This document shows, one piece after another, positions 17,394-26,420 of a stretch of 64,000 nucleotides of DNA (positions within the stretch are counted from its first letter, which is position 1; each line of letters begins with the position of its first letter). The stretch covers positions 62,001-126,000 of the forward strand of contig CALGUG010000064.1 of assembly GCA_937902315.1 (NCBI GenBank). The letters are read 5' to 3'. A model generated the notes under the pieces. That model saw nothing but the letters and a program-made list of their open reading frames with translations, ran no database searches and was not told the origin of the DNA. This DNA is from an uncultured Chloroflexales bacterium. Its GTDB lineage: Bacteria > Chloroflexota > Chloroflexia > Chloroflexales > Chloroflexaceae. Both the position numbers and the translations under genes were made by a program.

Positions 17394-18020
17394 ATGAAAG
17401 CACTACCGCGTATTCCAGGTCTGCTTTTGGCCGCTGGCAGCTCTTCGCGCATGGGCCAAGCCAAACAACTGCTTGACTGGCACGGGCTGCCACTGGTGCG
17501 CCACGTGGCCCAAGAGGCGCTGGCCTCGGATCTCTCTTCGTTGGTGGTGGTGGTGGGTGCAGAGGCTGATCGAGTTAAGGCCGCGCTCGAAGGCTTAAAG
17601 CTTACGATCGTAGAGAACGAGCAGTTCGCTGAGGGACAGGCCACTTCGCTGCTGGCCGGTTTAGCCAATCTGAAGCGCCCAGAAGCCGTGATGGTGCTGC
17701 TGTGCGATCAGCCCTTTATCAACAAAAAGCTGATCAACCGCATGCGCACCTATTGGCTCAAGCATCGCGAAGACGAAAGTAAGCCGCTCGCCCTGATTCC
17801 GCGCTACCAAGGCCAACGCGGCAATCCGGTGATCTTTGATTACACGCTGTTCGACGAGCTACGCGCTCTGCGCGGCGATCAAGGCGCACGCAGCGTATTG
17901 CAGCGCTACCCCGAGCGCATTCTCTGGTACGAGAGCGATGACCCCGCGGTGATCAACGATCTCGATACAATTGAAGCCTACCAGCATGCTCTCAGCGCGC
18001 AACAAACGAGCCAAGAGTAA
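17394..18020 (+). CDS. MocA-like nucleotidyltransferase (molybdenum cofactor)
   Basis: 208-residue MobA-like NTP transferase. Motifs: LLAAGSSSRMGQAKQLL (residues 11-27, nucleotide binding), LLCDQP (about 102-107, metal site), RGNPV and GDQGAR in the C-terminal half. This pattern matches MocA/cytidylyltransferases that convert molybdopterin to MCD for the xanthine dehydrogenase family, although related enzymes act on other sugars. A molybdopterin-binding protein lies 3.6 kb away on the other strand, supporting a Moco role. Start at MKALPRIPG; the frame extends upstream into a terminator and is not used there. Confidence 0.85.
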   Translation: MKALPRIPGLLLAAGSSSRMGQAKQLLDWHGLPLVRHVAQEALASDLSSLVVVVGAEADRVKAALEGLKLTIVENEQFAEGQATSLLAGLANLKRPEAVMVLLCDQPFINKKLINRMRTYWLKHREDESKPLALIPRYQGQRGNPVIFDYTLFDELRALRGDQGARSVLQRYPERILWYESDDPAVINDLDTIEAYQHALSAQQTSQE

Positions 18021-18049
18021 GCCGATAGGCTTCAGCCGACTTAAACACA

Positions 18050-18088
18050 AAAGACGAAAGTGGGATTCATCATCCACCTTTCGTCTTT
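18050..18088. terminator. Terminator between convergent genes
   Basis: Stem AAAGACGAAAG (18050-18060) with CTTTCGTCTTT (18078-18088), extended by a bulged GTGG/CCAC. It is placed between the MocA-like gene and the ferredoxin gene and can serve both. Confidence 0.8.
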
Positions 18089-18120
18089 GAAAGGGAGCTG
18101 AGACCAGCTCGAGCGTGTTT

Positions 18121-18351
18121 TTAGAAGAAGTTCTTGTTCTTCTCGATGTACGAGATCCACTGCTCGGGCACGGCATCGTCAGCAAAAATAGCCGCGACTG
18201 GGCATTCTGGCTCGCAAGCGCCACAGTCGATGCACTCATCGGGGTTGATATAGTATTGATCCTCGCCTTCGTAGATGCAGTCGACCGGACAAACGGCGAC
18301 ACACGAGGCGTCTTTGGTTCCAATACAAGCTTCAGTGATAACGTACGGCAT
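18121..18351 (-). CDS. 7Fe ferredoxin ([3Fe-4S][4Fe-4S])
   Basis: 76 residues. Cysteines at 9, 17, 21, 25, 40, 43, 46 and 50 follow the Azotobacter FdI pattern: Cys9, Cys17 and Cys50 would bind the [3Fe-4S] cluster, Cys21, Cys40, Cys43 and Cys46 the [4Fe-4S] cluster, with Cys25 free. A soluble low-potential electron carrier. The sequence CPVDCIYEG and DECIDCGACEPECPV is diagnostic. Stand-alone gene; no partner reductase nearby. Confidence 0.95.
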   Translation of the reverse strand: MPYVITEACIGTKDASCVAVCPVDCIYEGEDQYYINPDECIDCGACEPECPVAAIFADDAVPEQWISYIEKNKNFF

Positions 18352-19171
18352 TGGCCTCTAGCTCCTTACCTTACATAGTCTCGATTCCGACACGTTTCGG
18401 ATACGCACTACTATACCATAAGTCGAAACGCTCGTATGCGACTAAAGTAGCAATTCCAACTTAGTAAATACTAAGTAATTTCATTAGTATATATCTCAAC
18501 TAAACCTTCTTCTTGCTTCCAGCGCGTCCACATCGCAGCGAGCAGTGGAGCTCCACCACGATTGCTCGCTCCATAACACTGGCGGAAAGGTCCCCAACCC
18601 TCAAAAAAGAGCCCTAGCGCGTCCGCCTTCGGCTACAAAATGGGCTAGCTGCCCTCACCCCCCGGCCCCCTCTCCCGCAGTGCGGGAGAGGGGGTGAATG
18701 GTGATGTTGTATGCGATTTCGCGTAGCGAAATCGCATACAAGCTCTCTGCGTTCTGTGCTCTCAAGGATACTCCCGCGATGGTATGCGAACGATCGCCTG
18801 TTGCTGCCGACACGACTTTTGGGTAATGCATAGATGCGGGAGAAGGGAGCGCTGCGATACCCACTTAAAAAGCTGCCCCTCGCAAGACGGGAAAAGTTGC
18901 GTGATAGCAAATTCGATTGATCGCTTTCAATTTGGCCTTCGGCAGAGTGGAATTCGACTATTATTGTTGTGATTCGAAATCCGTTTGAATCATCGGCTTG
19001 GGGGGAGGCTTTCGGCGCACACAGCTAGCAGCCTCGTTTGTTGGGTGGGAGGTTGATAGCCGTAGGCGGACGCGCCAAGCAACGAATGGAAGGGAAAGAG
19101 CTCGCCGCTGCAAAAAACAAAATGCCCTTGCAGCGATCGGGCAACTTAGGTAACAATAGCTATAAGCCTGT
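18352..19171. repeat. 820-bp repeat-dense gap
   Basis: No gene. It contains a 12-bp palindrome GTGGAGCTCCAC (18545-18556), A core plus orientation (18619-18640), D hairpin (18666-18694), a perfect 16-bp C hairpin (TTGTATGCGATTTCGC 18707-18722, complement 18726-18741), half a D motif near 18836, a truncated B element in minus orientation (18904 to about 18990), and a second A core in minus orientation (19052-19074). This is the densest repeat cluster of the window. Confidence 0.78.
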
Positions 19172-19825
19172 TTATTCGTTGACGACGCGCGCCAAACCAG
19201 CCGGATCAAGCACGATCACTCGGCCGCGTTCGAGCCGCACCAGTTTTTCTTCAGCCATGCGACGCAAGGCCCGCCCAGCGATTTCGCGCACTGTTCCAGC
19301 ACGTTCAGCCAGCTCTTGCTGTGTCAACTCAGCCGCACCTTCCGCCGCTTCGATCAGCAGATAACGAGCGAGCCGCTCGCGCACCGAACGAAAGGCCAGA
19401 TCTTCAACTAAGCTCACCAACACGCGCAACTGATCGGCCATTTCGCGCAAAGCAGCCAGAGCGAGGTCTGGATGAAGGCGGATCAATTCGAGGAAATCGA
19501 GACGAGGAAGCAGCAGGCATTCGACTGTGCTCATAGCACGGGCTGTAGCGGGGTTGGGACGGCCATCGAAAATCGGCACGGCGTCGAAGTTCTCGCCAGG
19601 TCCGATCATATCCAAGACCTGTTCACGTCCATCTGGTGCAGTACACGATAGACGTACTCTCCCATGCAAGACGATGAAGAGGCCGGGCGGCTGCTCGCCT
19701 TCCAAAATAATCATGCGTCCGGGACGGAAGGTACAGGGACGCACGCGTCGGGCTATATCATCAAGGGCAGATGTATCTAGATCCGCAAAAAGCGGAATAG
19801 AGCGTAAATCAGTTGTTGTTATCAT
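19172..19825 (-). CDS. Crp/Fnr family transcriptional regulator
   Basis: 217 residues: N-terminal cyclic-nucleotide-like beta-barrel (about 10-120, including GRMIILEGEQPPGLFIVLHGRVRLS), dimer helix (about 120-145) and C-terminal winged HTH (about 165-212, LTQQELAERAGTVREIAGRALRRMAEEKLV). There is no N-terminal cysteine cluster, so it is not an Fe-S FNR. The barrel lacks the classic cAMP-contact RxS motif, so the ligand is uncertain. Divergent from the M1-type peptidase gene, with only about 65 bp between starts, so it may regulate that gene and itself. Confidence 0.9.
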   Translation of the reverse strand: MITTTDLRSIPLFADLDTSALDDIARRVRPCTFRPGRMIILEGEQPPGLFIVLHGRVRLSCTAPDGREQVLDMIGPGENFDAVPIFDGRPNPATARAMSTVECLLLPRLDFLELIRLHPDLALAALREMADQLRVLVSLVEDLAFRSVRERLARYLLIEAAEGAAELTQQELAERAGTVREIAGRALRRMAEEKLVRLERGRVIVLDPAGLARVVNE

Positions 19826-19889
19826 CGCTCAACATCGTTTCGCGTTTGGGTTAGGTCTCAGTAGCTATAATAATAGCGCAGAAACGCCT

Positions 19890-21605
19890 ATGTATAAAAA
19901 TGAATGGACTGTAGCTATGCGTTTGGCTTTTCTATCACTGATGATGATCTTCTCGGTCGCCTGCACCAGCCTCTTTGGCGCAAGGCCGACCGCAGTTGTA
20001 AGCATTCCCGATCTACGGCCGACAGTGGCGGTCGTCGCAGCCGAAGAGTCCCCCATCGCGCCGCCCGAGGCCAACCCGACCAGCGAAACGCTTCCCGAGG
20101 CTAGCCCAAGCAGCGAGGAGGCGCCCCGTGAAGAGCCAAGCGCTAGCCCCACCATCGAAGCAAGCGCTACCGCTGTAGCGACCCCAACAGAGACTCCAAG
20201 CTATAATCCCAATAACGATCCGCAAGCGACCGCTATGCTGATCGACCATGTTTCCGATCTCTATCAGCAGGCAAACTGGGATCGCTATACGATGTATGTC
20301 GAGTTAAATCCGAGCGATGCCAGCTTCCAAGGCTCTCTGCAGATCAGCGTGACCAATCGCAGTGCTATGGCTTGGGACGAGATCTACTTCCACCTCTACC
20401 CCAACCATGCTGACTATCGCGGCCTGTTACGCGTCGATGATGTGCGCATTAACGGCGAGGTAGCGCCGACGGAAGGCCAACGCGGCAATCTGCTGCTGCG
20501 CCTGCCTTTGCAAGAGGCGATGGAGGTTGGCGAAACTCGCACGGTGAGCATGCAATTCAGCGGACGCAGCCCTAAAAACAGCAGCCGCAACGCCTATGGC
20601 GCCTATAACCAAGAGAACGGGGTCTGGAATCTGGCGACCTTCTACCCGATTCTGGCGCGTTATGGAGCCGATGGCTGGGATACCCGCGCGGTCAGCAGCC
20701 GAGGCGATTTTGTGGTATCAGACACGGCGCTCTACGATGTGACGGTGCGCACGCCCGACGATTGGGTGCTGGTCAGCACAGGAGCGCGCATTGAAGGCTA
20801 CCCCGTCGATGAGGGCAGCCACAACGAACGTTTTGTCAGCGGCCCGCAACGCGAATTTCTGCTGACCGCCTTGAAGGGGCTGGAAGATGTGAGCGCGATT
20901 GTAGAGGGCACTCGGGTACGCTCGTTCTACTACAAGGGAGAAGAGGCTGCGGGCGCAGAAGCGTTGAGGGTGGCGAGCGATGCCCTGCGGATCTTCAACG
21001 CACGTTTCGGCAAATATCCGCTGGCCGAGCTCGATATCATTCAAAGCCCGCTCACCAGCTTCGCAGGGGTCGAGTATCCGGGCATCGTGTTAATCGAGCA
21101 GCGGCTCTACCGCCAGAGCGGGCGTGGCCTTGAGACTACAGTCGCCCACGAAGTCGCTCATCAGTGGTGGTATAGCTTGGTCGGCAACGATGCCCAAGCC
21201 GATCCATGGCTCGACGAAGGGCTCACTAGCTATTCCGAGATCGTCTACTACGAGGGGATCGGCGACTACGATCAGGCTCGAGCGTCGCTAGCGGGTTTCC
21301 GCCAATCGCTACAACGGGCGCGTACGGCCGGGCGCGACGGTGTGGTGGCGCGGCCTCCCAGCGAGATGAGCGGCAACTATGTGGTGTTGGTCTATCACAA
21401 AGCGGCACTCTTTTTCCAAGCGCTGCGCAATCGCTTGGGCGACGATCTCTTCTTCACTGTGCTACAAAACTATTTCGCCACCTATCGCTACGGCACCGCA
21501 ACGGGCGAAGGCTTTTTGGCGGTGGCACAACAGACCTGCGGCTGCGATCTTGAAGCGTTCTATAGCGACTGGATCTTGAGCGATAAGCGGGTAGCGCTGC
21601 CCTAA
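19890..21605 (+). CDS. M1-type zinc metallopeptidase lipoprotein
   Basis: About 571 residues. N-terminal signal with lipobox FSVAC (Cys at about residue 25), then a 70-residue Pro/Glu/Ala/Ser linker, a beta-rich domain, and a gluzincin catalytic domain. Zinc ligands are His420 and His424 in HEVAHQWW and Glu443 in WLDEGLTS; the exopeptidase GAMEN-like position reads FAGVEYPG. It should be a surface aminopeptidase-like enzyme. Two starts are possible: 19890 and 19917 (MRLAFLSLMM); neither has a strong ribosome site, and the later one gives a more typical lipoprotein signal. Its stop overlaps that of the next, convergent gene by 4 nt. Confidence 0.87.
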   Translation: MYKNEWTVAMRLAFLSLMMIFSVACTSLFGARPTAVVSIPDLRPTVAVVAAEESPIAPPEANPTSETLPEASPSSEEAPREEPSASPTIEASATAVATPTETPSYNPNNDPQATAMLIDHVSDLYQQANWDRYTMYVELNPSDASFQGSLQISVTNRSAMAWDEIYFHLYPNHADYRGLLRVDDVRINGEVAPTEGQRGNLLLRLPLQEAMEVGETRTVSMQFSGRSPKNSSRNAYGAYNQENGVWNLATFYPILARYGADGWDTRAVSSRGDFVVSDTALYDVTVRTPDDWVLVSTGARIEGYPVDEGSHNERFVSGPQREFLLTALKGLEDVSAIVEGTRVRSFYYKGEEAAGAEALRVASDALRIFNARFGKYPLAELDIIQSPLTSFAGVEYPGIVLIEQRLYRQSGRGLETTVAHEVAHQWWYSLVGNDAQADPWLDEGLTSYSEIVYYEGIGDYDQARASLAGFRQSLQRARTAGRDGVVARPPSEMSGNYVVLVYHKAALFFQALRNRLGDDLFFTVLQNYFATYRYGTATGEGFLAVAQQTCGCDLEAFYSDWILSDKRVALP

Positions 21606-22588
21606 AGCAAGCCACCGTGCCCCAAGGAGACGATATCGGCGCGTCGGATCAGTTCGCCAGCCAGCAAGCGCGGCAACAACAGATCAACGATGTTGGTATC
21701 GCGCGAGCGCACACAGCCCGGCGCTCCGAGAATCGGCAGCGGTTCGAGCCCGGGCTGATCGAAATAGGCCAGCAGCAGCAGATTGCCCGGTTCGACCGGA
21801 GCGCCGTAGTGTTCGATTCTGCCGCCCGCCAAGCGGATAGCTTGGGGTGTGACATCGTCTTGATCCATAATCGACGTTTCGCCCGCCACAATGATCAGGC
21901 CGACCCCAGCGTGGCGCAGCTCGTTGAGGGCGTCTGCGATGGCCTGTTCGTCGGGCGCAACCACGTGGGTCTGAACCACGGCGGCTTGTAGCGCGGCGAC
22001 GCGCTGTTCGATAGCAGGGAAGACCACGCTTTCGATTCGCTGGCGCGCACGGGCCGAAGCAACTAAAAGCACGCCAACTTCGAGCACCGTCAAGGGCTGT
22101 ACTTGAATGATCGGCGGGCCGCTGCTGGCGATCTTTTCGGCCTCTTCGAGCAAGCTCTTGGGCACTGCAAAGGGAATAACCTTGATAGTGGCTAAGATCT
22201 GGCGCTCTTGAACGCAGCTATGGTCGCGCAGGGTGGCAACCGTCAAGCCGTCGAGGTTGTTGATGGCGTAGAGTCGCTCGATATCGATGGCGAGTGGCCC
22301 AGGATAGAGCGCCTGCAGATTGGAGCGAGCTGCATGGGCGGGTGTAGAGGCCACGCCCGGGCCACTGATAGCAGCGGCCAAACGCTGAGCCGCTTCGTTT
22401 TCGTGAATATCGCCGTCTTCTAAAATCGCAACCCGAAGACTGCTATAACCCAGATCGCGCAAACGGGGCAAATCATCAGCTTTGATCAGCCGCCCTTTGG
22501 CGAAGGCTTTGCGCCCATGATCGTCGCTGATGTTGTGACGCAAAATATGACCAACCGCTTCCTCAAGAGCTACAGTGACAAGACGCAT
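21602..22588 (-). CDS. Molybdopterin-binding protein (MoeA/MogA-like domain)
   Basis: 328 residues. The C-terminal half (about 170-320) has the MoCF/MogA-type fold with VGLIIVAGETSIMDQDDVTPQAI and GAPVEPGNLLLLAYF; the N-terminal half resembles MoeA-related or SAF-like segments (RHNISDD, KGRLIKADDLPRL). Such proteins are found beside molybdenum hydroxylases and cofactor genes in Chloroflexota; exact activity is unknown. Minus strand, monocistronic, with a tail-to-tail CTAA stop overlap with the upstream peptidase gene. Confidence 0.82.
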   Translation of the reverse strand: MRLVTVALEEAVGHILRHNISDDHGRKAFAKGRLIKADDLPRLRDLGYSSLRVAILEDGDIHENEAAQRLAAAISGPGVASTPAHAARSNLQALYPGPLAIDIERLYAINNLDGLTVATLRDHSCVQERQILATIKVIPFAVPKSLLEEAEKIASSGPPIIQVQPLTVLEVGVLLVASARARQRIESVVFPAIEQRVAALQAAVVQTHVVAPDEQAIADALNELRHAGVGLIIVAGETSIMDQDDVTPQAIRLAGGRIEHYGAPVEPGNLLLLAYFDQPGLEPLPILGAPGCVRSRDTNIVDLLLPRLLAGELIRRADIVSLGHGGLL

Positions 22589-22621
22589 TGTCCGCTCCTA
22601 TCCGCGAAAAGTGATTTCGAT

Positions 22622-22650
22622 TTGCCGCTAGAAATCTGCACACGTATAAT
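22622..22650 (+). promoter_or_regulatory. Promoter of the kinase operon
   Basis: -35 TTGCCG (22622-22627), 17-nt spacer, -10 TATAAT (22645-22650). The ribosome site of the first small gene follows 24 nt later. Confidence 0.6.
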
Positions 22651-22686
22651 ACCATGTATCGCTCTCTATTACCGAGGAGCAGAGCT

Positions 22687-22887
22687 ATGCAGAGCAACGA
22701 AATCGCAGTATGGCTACACACATACTTGCTACCTAACACTCAGAGCGCAACAGTCTACCTGCAGCGTTCTGATCATATGCTAGCTCTTCTGCCCTTGACC
22801 GATCTGAACCCGTGCGGACAGGCCAGCGCCGTTCTGCGCCAACCAGCTTCGCCCCACAGTCCACTTGACGGAGCGCACCTGCCATGA
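22687..22887 (+). CDS. Small protein of unknown function, first gene of kinase operon
   Basis: 66 residues. It is real by context: consensus promoter, GAGGAG ribosome site 7 nt before the ATG, and an ATGA overlap (22884-22887) with the kinase gene behind it. The sequence is mixed, with a central LLPLTDLNPCG segment and a Pro/Ser-rich end, and no family is recognised. The arrangement suggests a partner, regulator or leader peptide for the downstream kinases. Confidence 0.6.
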   Translation: MQSNEIAVWLHTYLLPNTQSATVYLQRSDHMLALLPLTDLNPCGQASAVLRQPASPHSPLDGAHLP

Positions 22888-23441
22888 TCGTGCTCTTTGC
22901 AGGGCTGCCGGGCACAGGCAAAAGCACGCTCGCTGAAGCGCTAGCGCAGGCCACCGGAGGTCATATCTTAAACAAAGATCGTATCCGCGCGGCGCTGTTT
23001 GGGCCAAATCAGATCAGCTACAGCCGCCAGCAAGACGACTTTTGCCAAAGCGTGATGCTAGAGAGCGCCGAATTTCTGCTCAAGAATGGCATTACAGTCC
23101 CGTTAATACTTGATGGTCGCACCTTTTCGCGCAGCTACCAGATCGAAGCCGTGCGCGAGTTCGCCCAACAGCACACTGCCAAGCTGGCGATTATCGAGTG
23201 TACCTGCAGCGATGAGATCGCCCGAGCACGCCTTGAGGCCGACCAAAGCGCGGGGCGACATCTGGCAGCCAATCGCGATTTCAGCTTGTATCAACGCGTC
23301 AAAGCCGAATTCGAGCCGATCAACGGCCCCAAACTCACCCTTGATACGGCCGCCGATCGCGAGCAGTTGCTCGCGCGCTGTTTGGACTATCTCAAGCAGC
23401 TAAGCCAAATGGACAACCGTGAGCACAGCACAATCCACTAG
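22884..23441 (+). CDS. P-loop kinase-like ATPase
   Basis: 185 residues, AAA_33/zeta-toxin-like small-molecule kinase fold. Walker A GLPGTGKST at residues 7-15, a DxR-type substrate motif (NKDRIRAALFG) near 31-41, Walker B-like LILDGRTFSR near 75, and a lid region with Arg residues (RARLEADQ, about 116). It probably phosphorylates a small metabolite, nucleoside or aminoacyl-type substrate; not assignable further. It overlaps the gene before it by 4 nt and the Ser/Thr kinase after it by 23 nt. Confidence 0.83.
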   Translation: MIVLFAGLPGTGKSTLAEALAQATGGHILNKDRIRAALFGPNQISYSRQQDDFCQSVMLESAEFLLKNGITVPLILDGRTFSRSYQIEAVREFAQQHTAKLAIIECTCSDEIARARLEADQSAGRHLAANRDFSLYQRVKAEFEPINGPKLTLDTAADREQLLARCLDYLKQLSQMDNREHSTIH

Positions 23442-25425
23442 CAGAATGAGCCCTCCGGCGGGCAGCGCCGCACCCGGCAGTGTGATCGACGAACGCTACG
23501 AGATCGAAGCGCTGGTCGGCTGGGGCGGGCAAGCCTGCGTCTATCGCGCGATCGACAAGCGCACAAACAACATTGTGGCGCTTAAAATGGTGCGCAGCGA
23601 TCTGCGAGGCGAGGATCTCAACGCGGCGATCACGGCCTTGGCTTGGGAAGGACGCCTGCTGCAACGCCTGCGCCATCAAGCGCTGCCCTACACGGTTCAG
23701 GTCCGTCAAACCGAAGATAGCGCCTTTATCGCCCGCGAACTGGTGCAAGGCCGCACCTTGGCCGAAGTCGCGCGCGGCAAACCCTGCGATCCCCAACTGG
23801 TGCTGAGCTGGGCCATTCAGCTTTGCGATCTGCTGACCTACCTGCATACTCAAAAGCCGCCCGTAATCTGTGGCGATATCAAGCCGCGCAATATTGTGCT
23901 GCGCCCCAACGGCCAGCTCTGCCTGATCGACCTCGGAGCGGCCCAAACCCTGACCAAAAAGCCGCCCAAAGTAGCGCGTCCGCGCCACGGCACACCCGGC
24001 TATGCTGCGCCCGAACAGCTCGGCGCTTGGGGTGGCGACGAACGCAGCGATCTCTTTAGCTTGGCTGTTACCTGCTATGAGCTTTTGACCGGTATCGATC
24101 CTACCAGCGCGCCGCTGCAATTCGATTTCGATGCGCTGGTGCACTACGCCCGCAGCTATGCGGCACCTTTACGCTGGGCGCTCGAATTGGAACAAGAGAA
24201 ACGCCCACCCACGGCGGCGACCCTGCGCAGCGCCTTGGGCGCGCCCTTGCCAGCTCGCCCACTGCTGTTGGCCTCGATCTTTCGGATCGACACCGTTCAA
24301 GATCTGGTCAAGGCCGTCAGTAACCACACCCTTTTGTTAGAAGCTGCCATCGCCAGCGGCGCGCTTGAGCAGTGGTTTGCCAGCCACCCTGATCTGCAGA
24401 TCGGCAAGCTCTTGCACGAATGGCGCGCAGCCCTCAAACGCAACACCAAGCGCCTCAAAGCCAACAAACTACTCGAGATTCTTGCGCCAGCCGAAGGAGC
24501 GCCCAACATCGCCTACTGGCCTAGCGAGCTAGATATGGGCGATATGCCGCTGCGGCGCTGGAAGACCTGGCTGAAAAGCAAACGCCTAACCCTGCGCAAC
24601 ACCGCCCTTACGCCGCTGCGCTGGGAGCTAGAAGCCAGCAGCAGTCGCAGCGTCGAACTGCGCTTTCTCGTCGATGGCAAAACCCACAAGCAGCTCGACG
24701 GCACACTGCTGCCCGGAGCCAGCGTCGAGATCGAAGTAGTCGGAGCGGGCAAAGCGGGCAAACACAGCGGCAAGCTGACTCTGCGCTGCGGCGCTTACAT
24801 GACGGACATCCCTTGGAGCGGTGAGGTCAAAGTCGGTCTGCCGCTCGGCTCGCAGGTCGTCGAAACGCTCCAGCAGATCGATATTCAACAGCCCGATCTG
24901 CTACCTCAGCTCGACAAACTGCTGCTCAACGGCGTGCTCGAACGCTGGCTCGATAGCCAAGGGCTGCGCGTCTTTGGCGACGCCATTCGCAGCATGCAGC
25001 TCACAGGTGAGCCATCGCTGCTACAGCGACGGCTCTTTCTCAGCAGCCTGCTGCACGAGCGCGACCCTTGGGTCTTCCCGCGTTTGCGCATCACCCCCGC
25101 CTCGTGGGAGGGCCAGATACTGAGCGCCGGACAGATCGCCCAGACCTACATCTCTATCGAAAATATCGGTGCCCACAGCGCTAAGATCAAAACGGTGAGC
25201 CACTGCTCGTGGGCCAAGGTGCTCGAGGAAGTGATCCATCTCGAAGCGGGCGAGCGCATCAGCCAACTAGTTACGCTCCAGCCGCCCCGCAATCTGGAAG
25301 TGGGCCGACACGAGATTCCCATCGAAGTGCGCGGGATCGCGCTCTCCTTCCCGGTTACCTTCGAAATCCCGATCAGCGCGCCGCGCTGGTGGAACCAACT
25401 GCTCTCGTGGTTTATCGGCCACTAG
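23419..25425 (+). CDS. Ser/Thr protein kinase with C-terminal beta-sandwich domains
   Basis: 668 residues, GTG start at 23419 inside the preceding gene; an ATG at 23446 is an alternative. Kinase domain about 25-270: glycine loop GWGGQACVY, Lys in ALKMV, catalytic loop CGDIKPRNIVL (HRD replaced by C-G-D, so a non-RD kinase with the key Asp kept), DLG in place of DFG, and APE (AAPEQ). There is no transmembrane helix. The rest includes a helical linker (270-360) and two Ig/ASH-like beta domains (about 385-470 and 560-655), probably for protein binding. The context points to a signalling unit with the small protein and P-loop kinase. Confidence 0.87.
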   Translation: MSTAQSTSRMSPPAGSAAPGSVIDERYEIEALVGWGGQACVYRAIDKRTNNIVALKMVRSDLRGEDLNAAITALAWEGRLLQRLRHQALPYTVQVRQTEDSAFIARELVQGRTLAEVARGKPCDPQLVLSWAIQLCDLLTYLHTQKPPVICGDIKPRNIVLRPNGQLCLIDLGAAQTLTKKPPKVARPRHGTPGYAAPEQLGAWGGDERSDLFSLAVTCYELLTGIDPTSAPLQFDFDALVHYARSYAAPLRWALELEQEKRPPTAATLRSALGAPLPARPLLLASIFRIDTVQDLVKAVSNHTLLLEAAIASGALEQWFASHPDLQIGKLLHEWRAALKRNTKRLKANKLLEILAPAEGAPNIAYWPSELDMGDMPLRRWKTWLKSKRLTLRNTALTPLRWELEASSSRSVELRFLVDGKTHKQLDGTLLPGASVEIEVVGAGKAGKHSGKLTLRCGAYMTDIPWSGEVKVGLPLGSQVVETLQQIDIQQPDLLPQLDKLLLNGVLERWLDSQGLRVFGDAIRSMQLTGEPSLLQRRLFLSSLLHERDPWVFPRLRITPASWEGQILSAGQIAQTYISIENIGAHSAKIKTVSHCSWAKVLEEVIHLEAGERISQLVTLQPPRNLEVGRHEIPIEVRGIALSFPVTFEIPISAPRWWNQLLSWFIGH

Positions 25426-26420
25426 CTGGCATAGGCCATCTCGATCACGCTGCCGCTGCCGAACTGCTCTGCTAGCTGCTGCACCATCAGCATGCGATCT
25501 TCGCCGTCCTGATCGCTTTCGAACAGGGCTTGGCAGGTCACAGCAAAATCTTCCACAATTCGCTCGAAGCGATAGTAGCGCATCAATTCGGGCACAATGA
25601 CGACCGCGCCATAGCCCGCGAAAAACTGCTCGCTCTCGCGCGGCGTATTCCAGATCGCACCGATTCCGGCCCCGATAAACATCAGATCGCGCTCGATCGG
25701 CGCAGCGATCAAGGTGTCCCAATCGACCAGATAGAGCTTCTCTTCCCCATCGATCAGCAGATTGCCAGCGTGGATATCAGCGTGACAGGGGCGCAGCTCA
25801 AAGCTCTGTCGCTTGGCCCAAGCCGCAAGCGCTGCGCTGCGCTCGAGTAGATCGCTCAAAACGGCACAGCGTTCATTCAGCAGCTCGGCATAGGCTCGCG
25901 CCGCCGGATCGGTCCGGCCCAGCAGGGTCGCATCATCGAGATAACGGCGCAACACACCGCGCCAGATCGGGTCGTAGCGCTCGCGTGGTATGGCCCGCCA
26001 GAGCGCCTCGGGCAGCTCACACTGGTGCAGAAAGCGCAAACTGCGCCCGAAATCGCGCCACTGCTCTCGGCTAAGGCTGTAGTTCCAAGCGTCGTGACCC
26101 TCCACAAAGGGGAAGAGAATAGCGTGAAAATGAGCCAGCGGCGTCTGCAGAGCGCCCGCGCGGTTGGGGATGGGTGCGATCACATGGCGCAAACCCTGCT
26201 GGGCCAGCACAAAAGGCAGCTCGACGCTGGCTTTGGCTAGCTCGCCGCGCCGCAGCTTGAGAAAAAACGGCCCGCCCTCGCGCACGTCGAGCCGATAGAC
26301 CGCCGTATTCAGATCGGCTCCCAGAGGTAGAAAGTGCAGTTGGCGCACAGTCAGCCCGTAGTCACTGGCCAACAATGCCTCTAAGGCCGCCAGATCAAGG
26401 TCGCTAGGAGGAGTAAGCAT
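25422..26420 (-). CDS. APH-type phosphotransferase
   Basis: 332 residues of the aminoglycoside/choline-kinase-like fold, closest in style to APH(9)/spectinomycin-phosphotransferase-like proteins. Brenner-type loop CHADIHAGNLLID and the Mg site LVDWDTL are present; Lys in FFLKLRRG supports ATP binding. A resistance function cannot be claimed; many such proteins phosphorylate metabolites. Start at 26420 fits GAGAGGAAG. Its stop overlaps the kinase gene stop tail-to-tail (CTAG, 25422-25425). Confidence 0.86.
   Translation of the reverse strand: MLTPPSDLDLAALEALLASDYGLTVRQLHFLPLGADLNTAVYRLDVREGGPFFLKLRRGELAKASVELPFVLAQQGLRHVIAPIPNRAGALQTPLAHFHAILFPFVEGHDAWNYSLSREQWRDFGRSLRFLHQCELPEALWRAIPRERYDPIWRGVLRRYLDDATLLGRTDPAARAYAELLNERCAVLSDLLERSAALAAWAKRQSFELRPCHADIHAGNLLIDGEEKLYLVDWDTLIAAPIERDLMFIGAGIGAIWNTPRESEQFFAGYGAVVIVPELMRYYRFERIVEDFAVTCQALFESDQDGEDRMLMVQQLAEQFGSGSVIEMAYAS

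Noticed and set aside
25422..26420. Antibiotic resistance gene (spectinomycin/aminoglycoside phosphotransferase)
   Set aside because: Only the general APH fold and catalytic loop are visible; there is no mobile context and no basis for claiming resistance.
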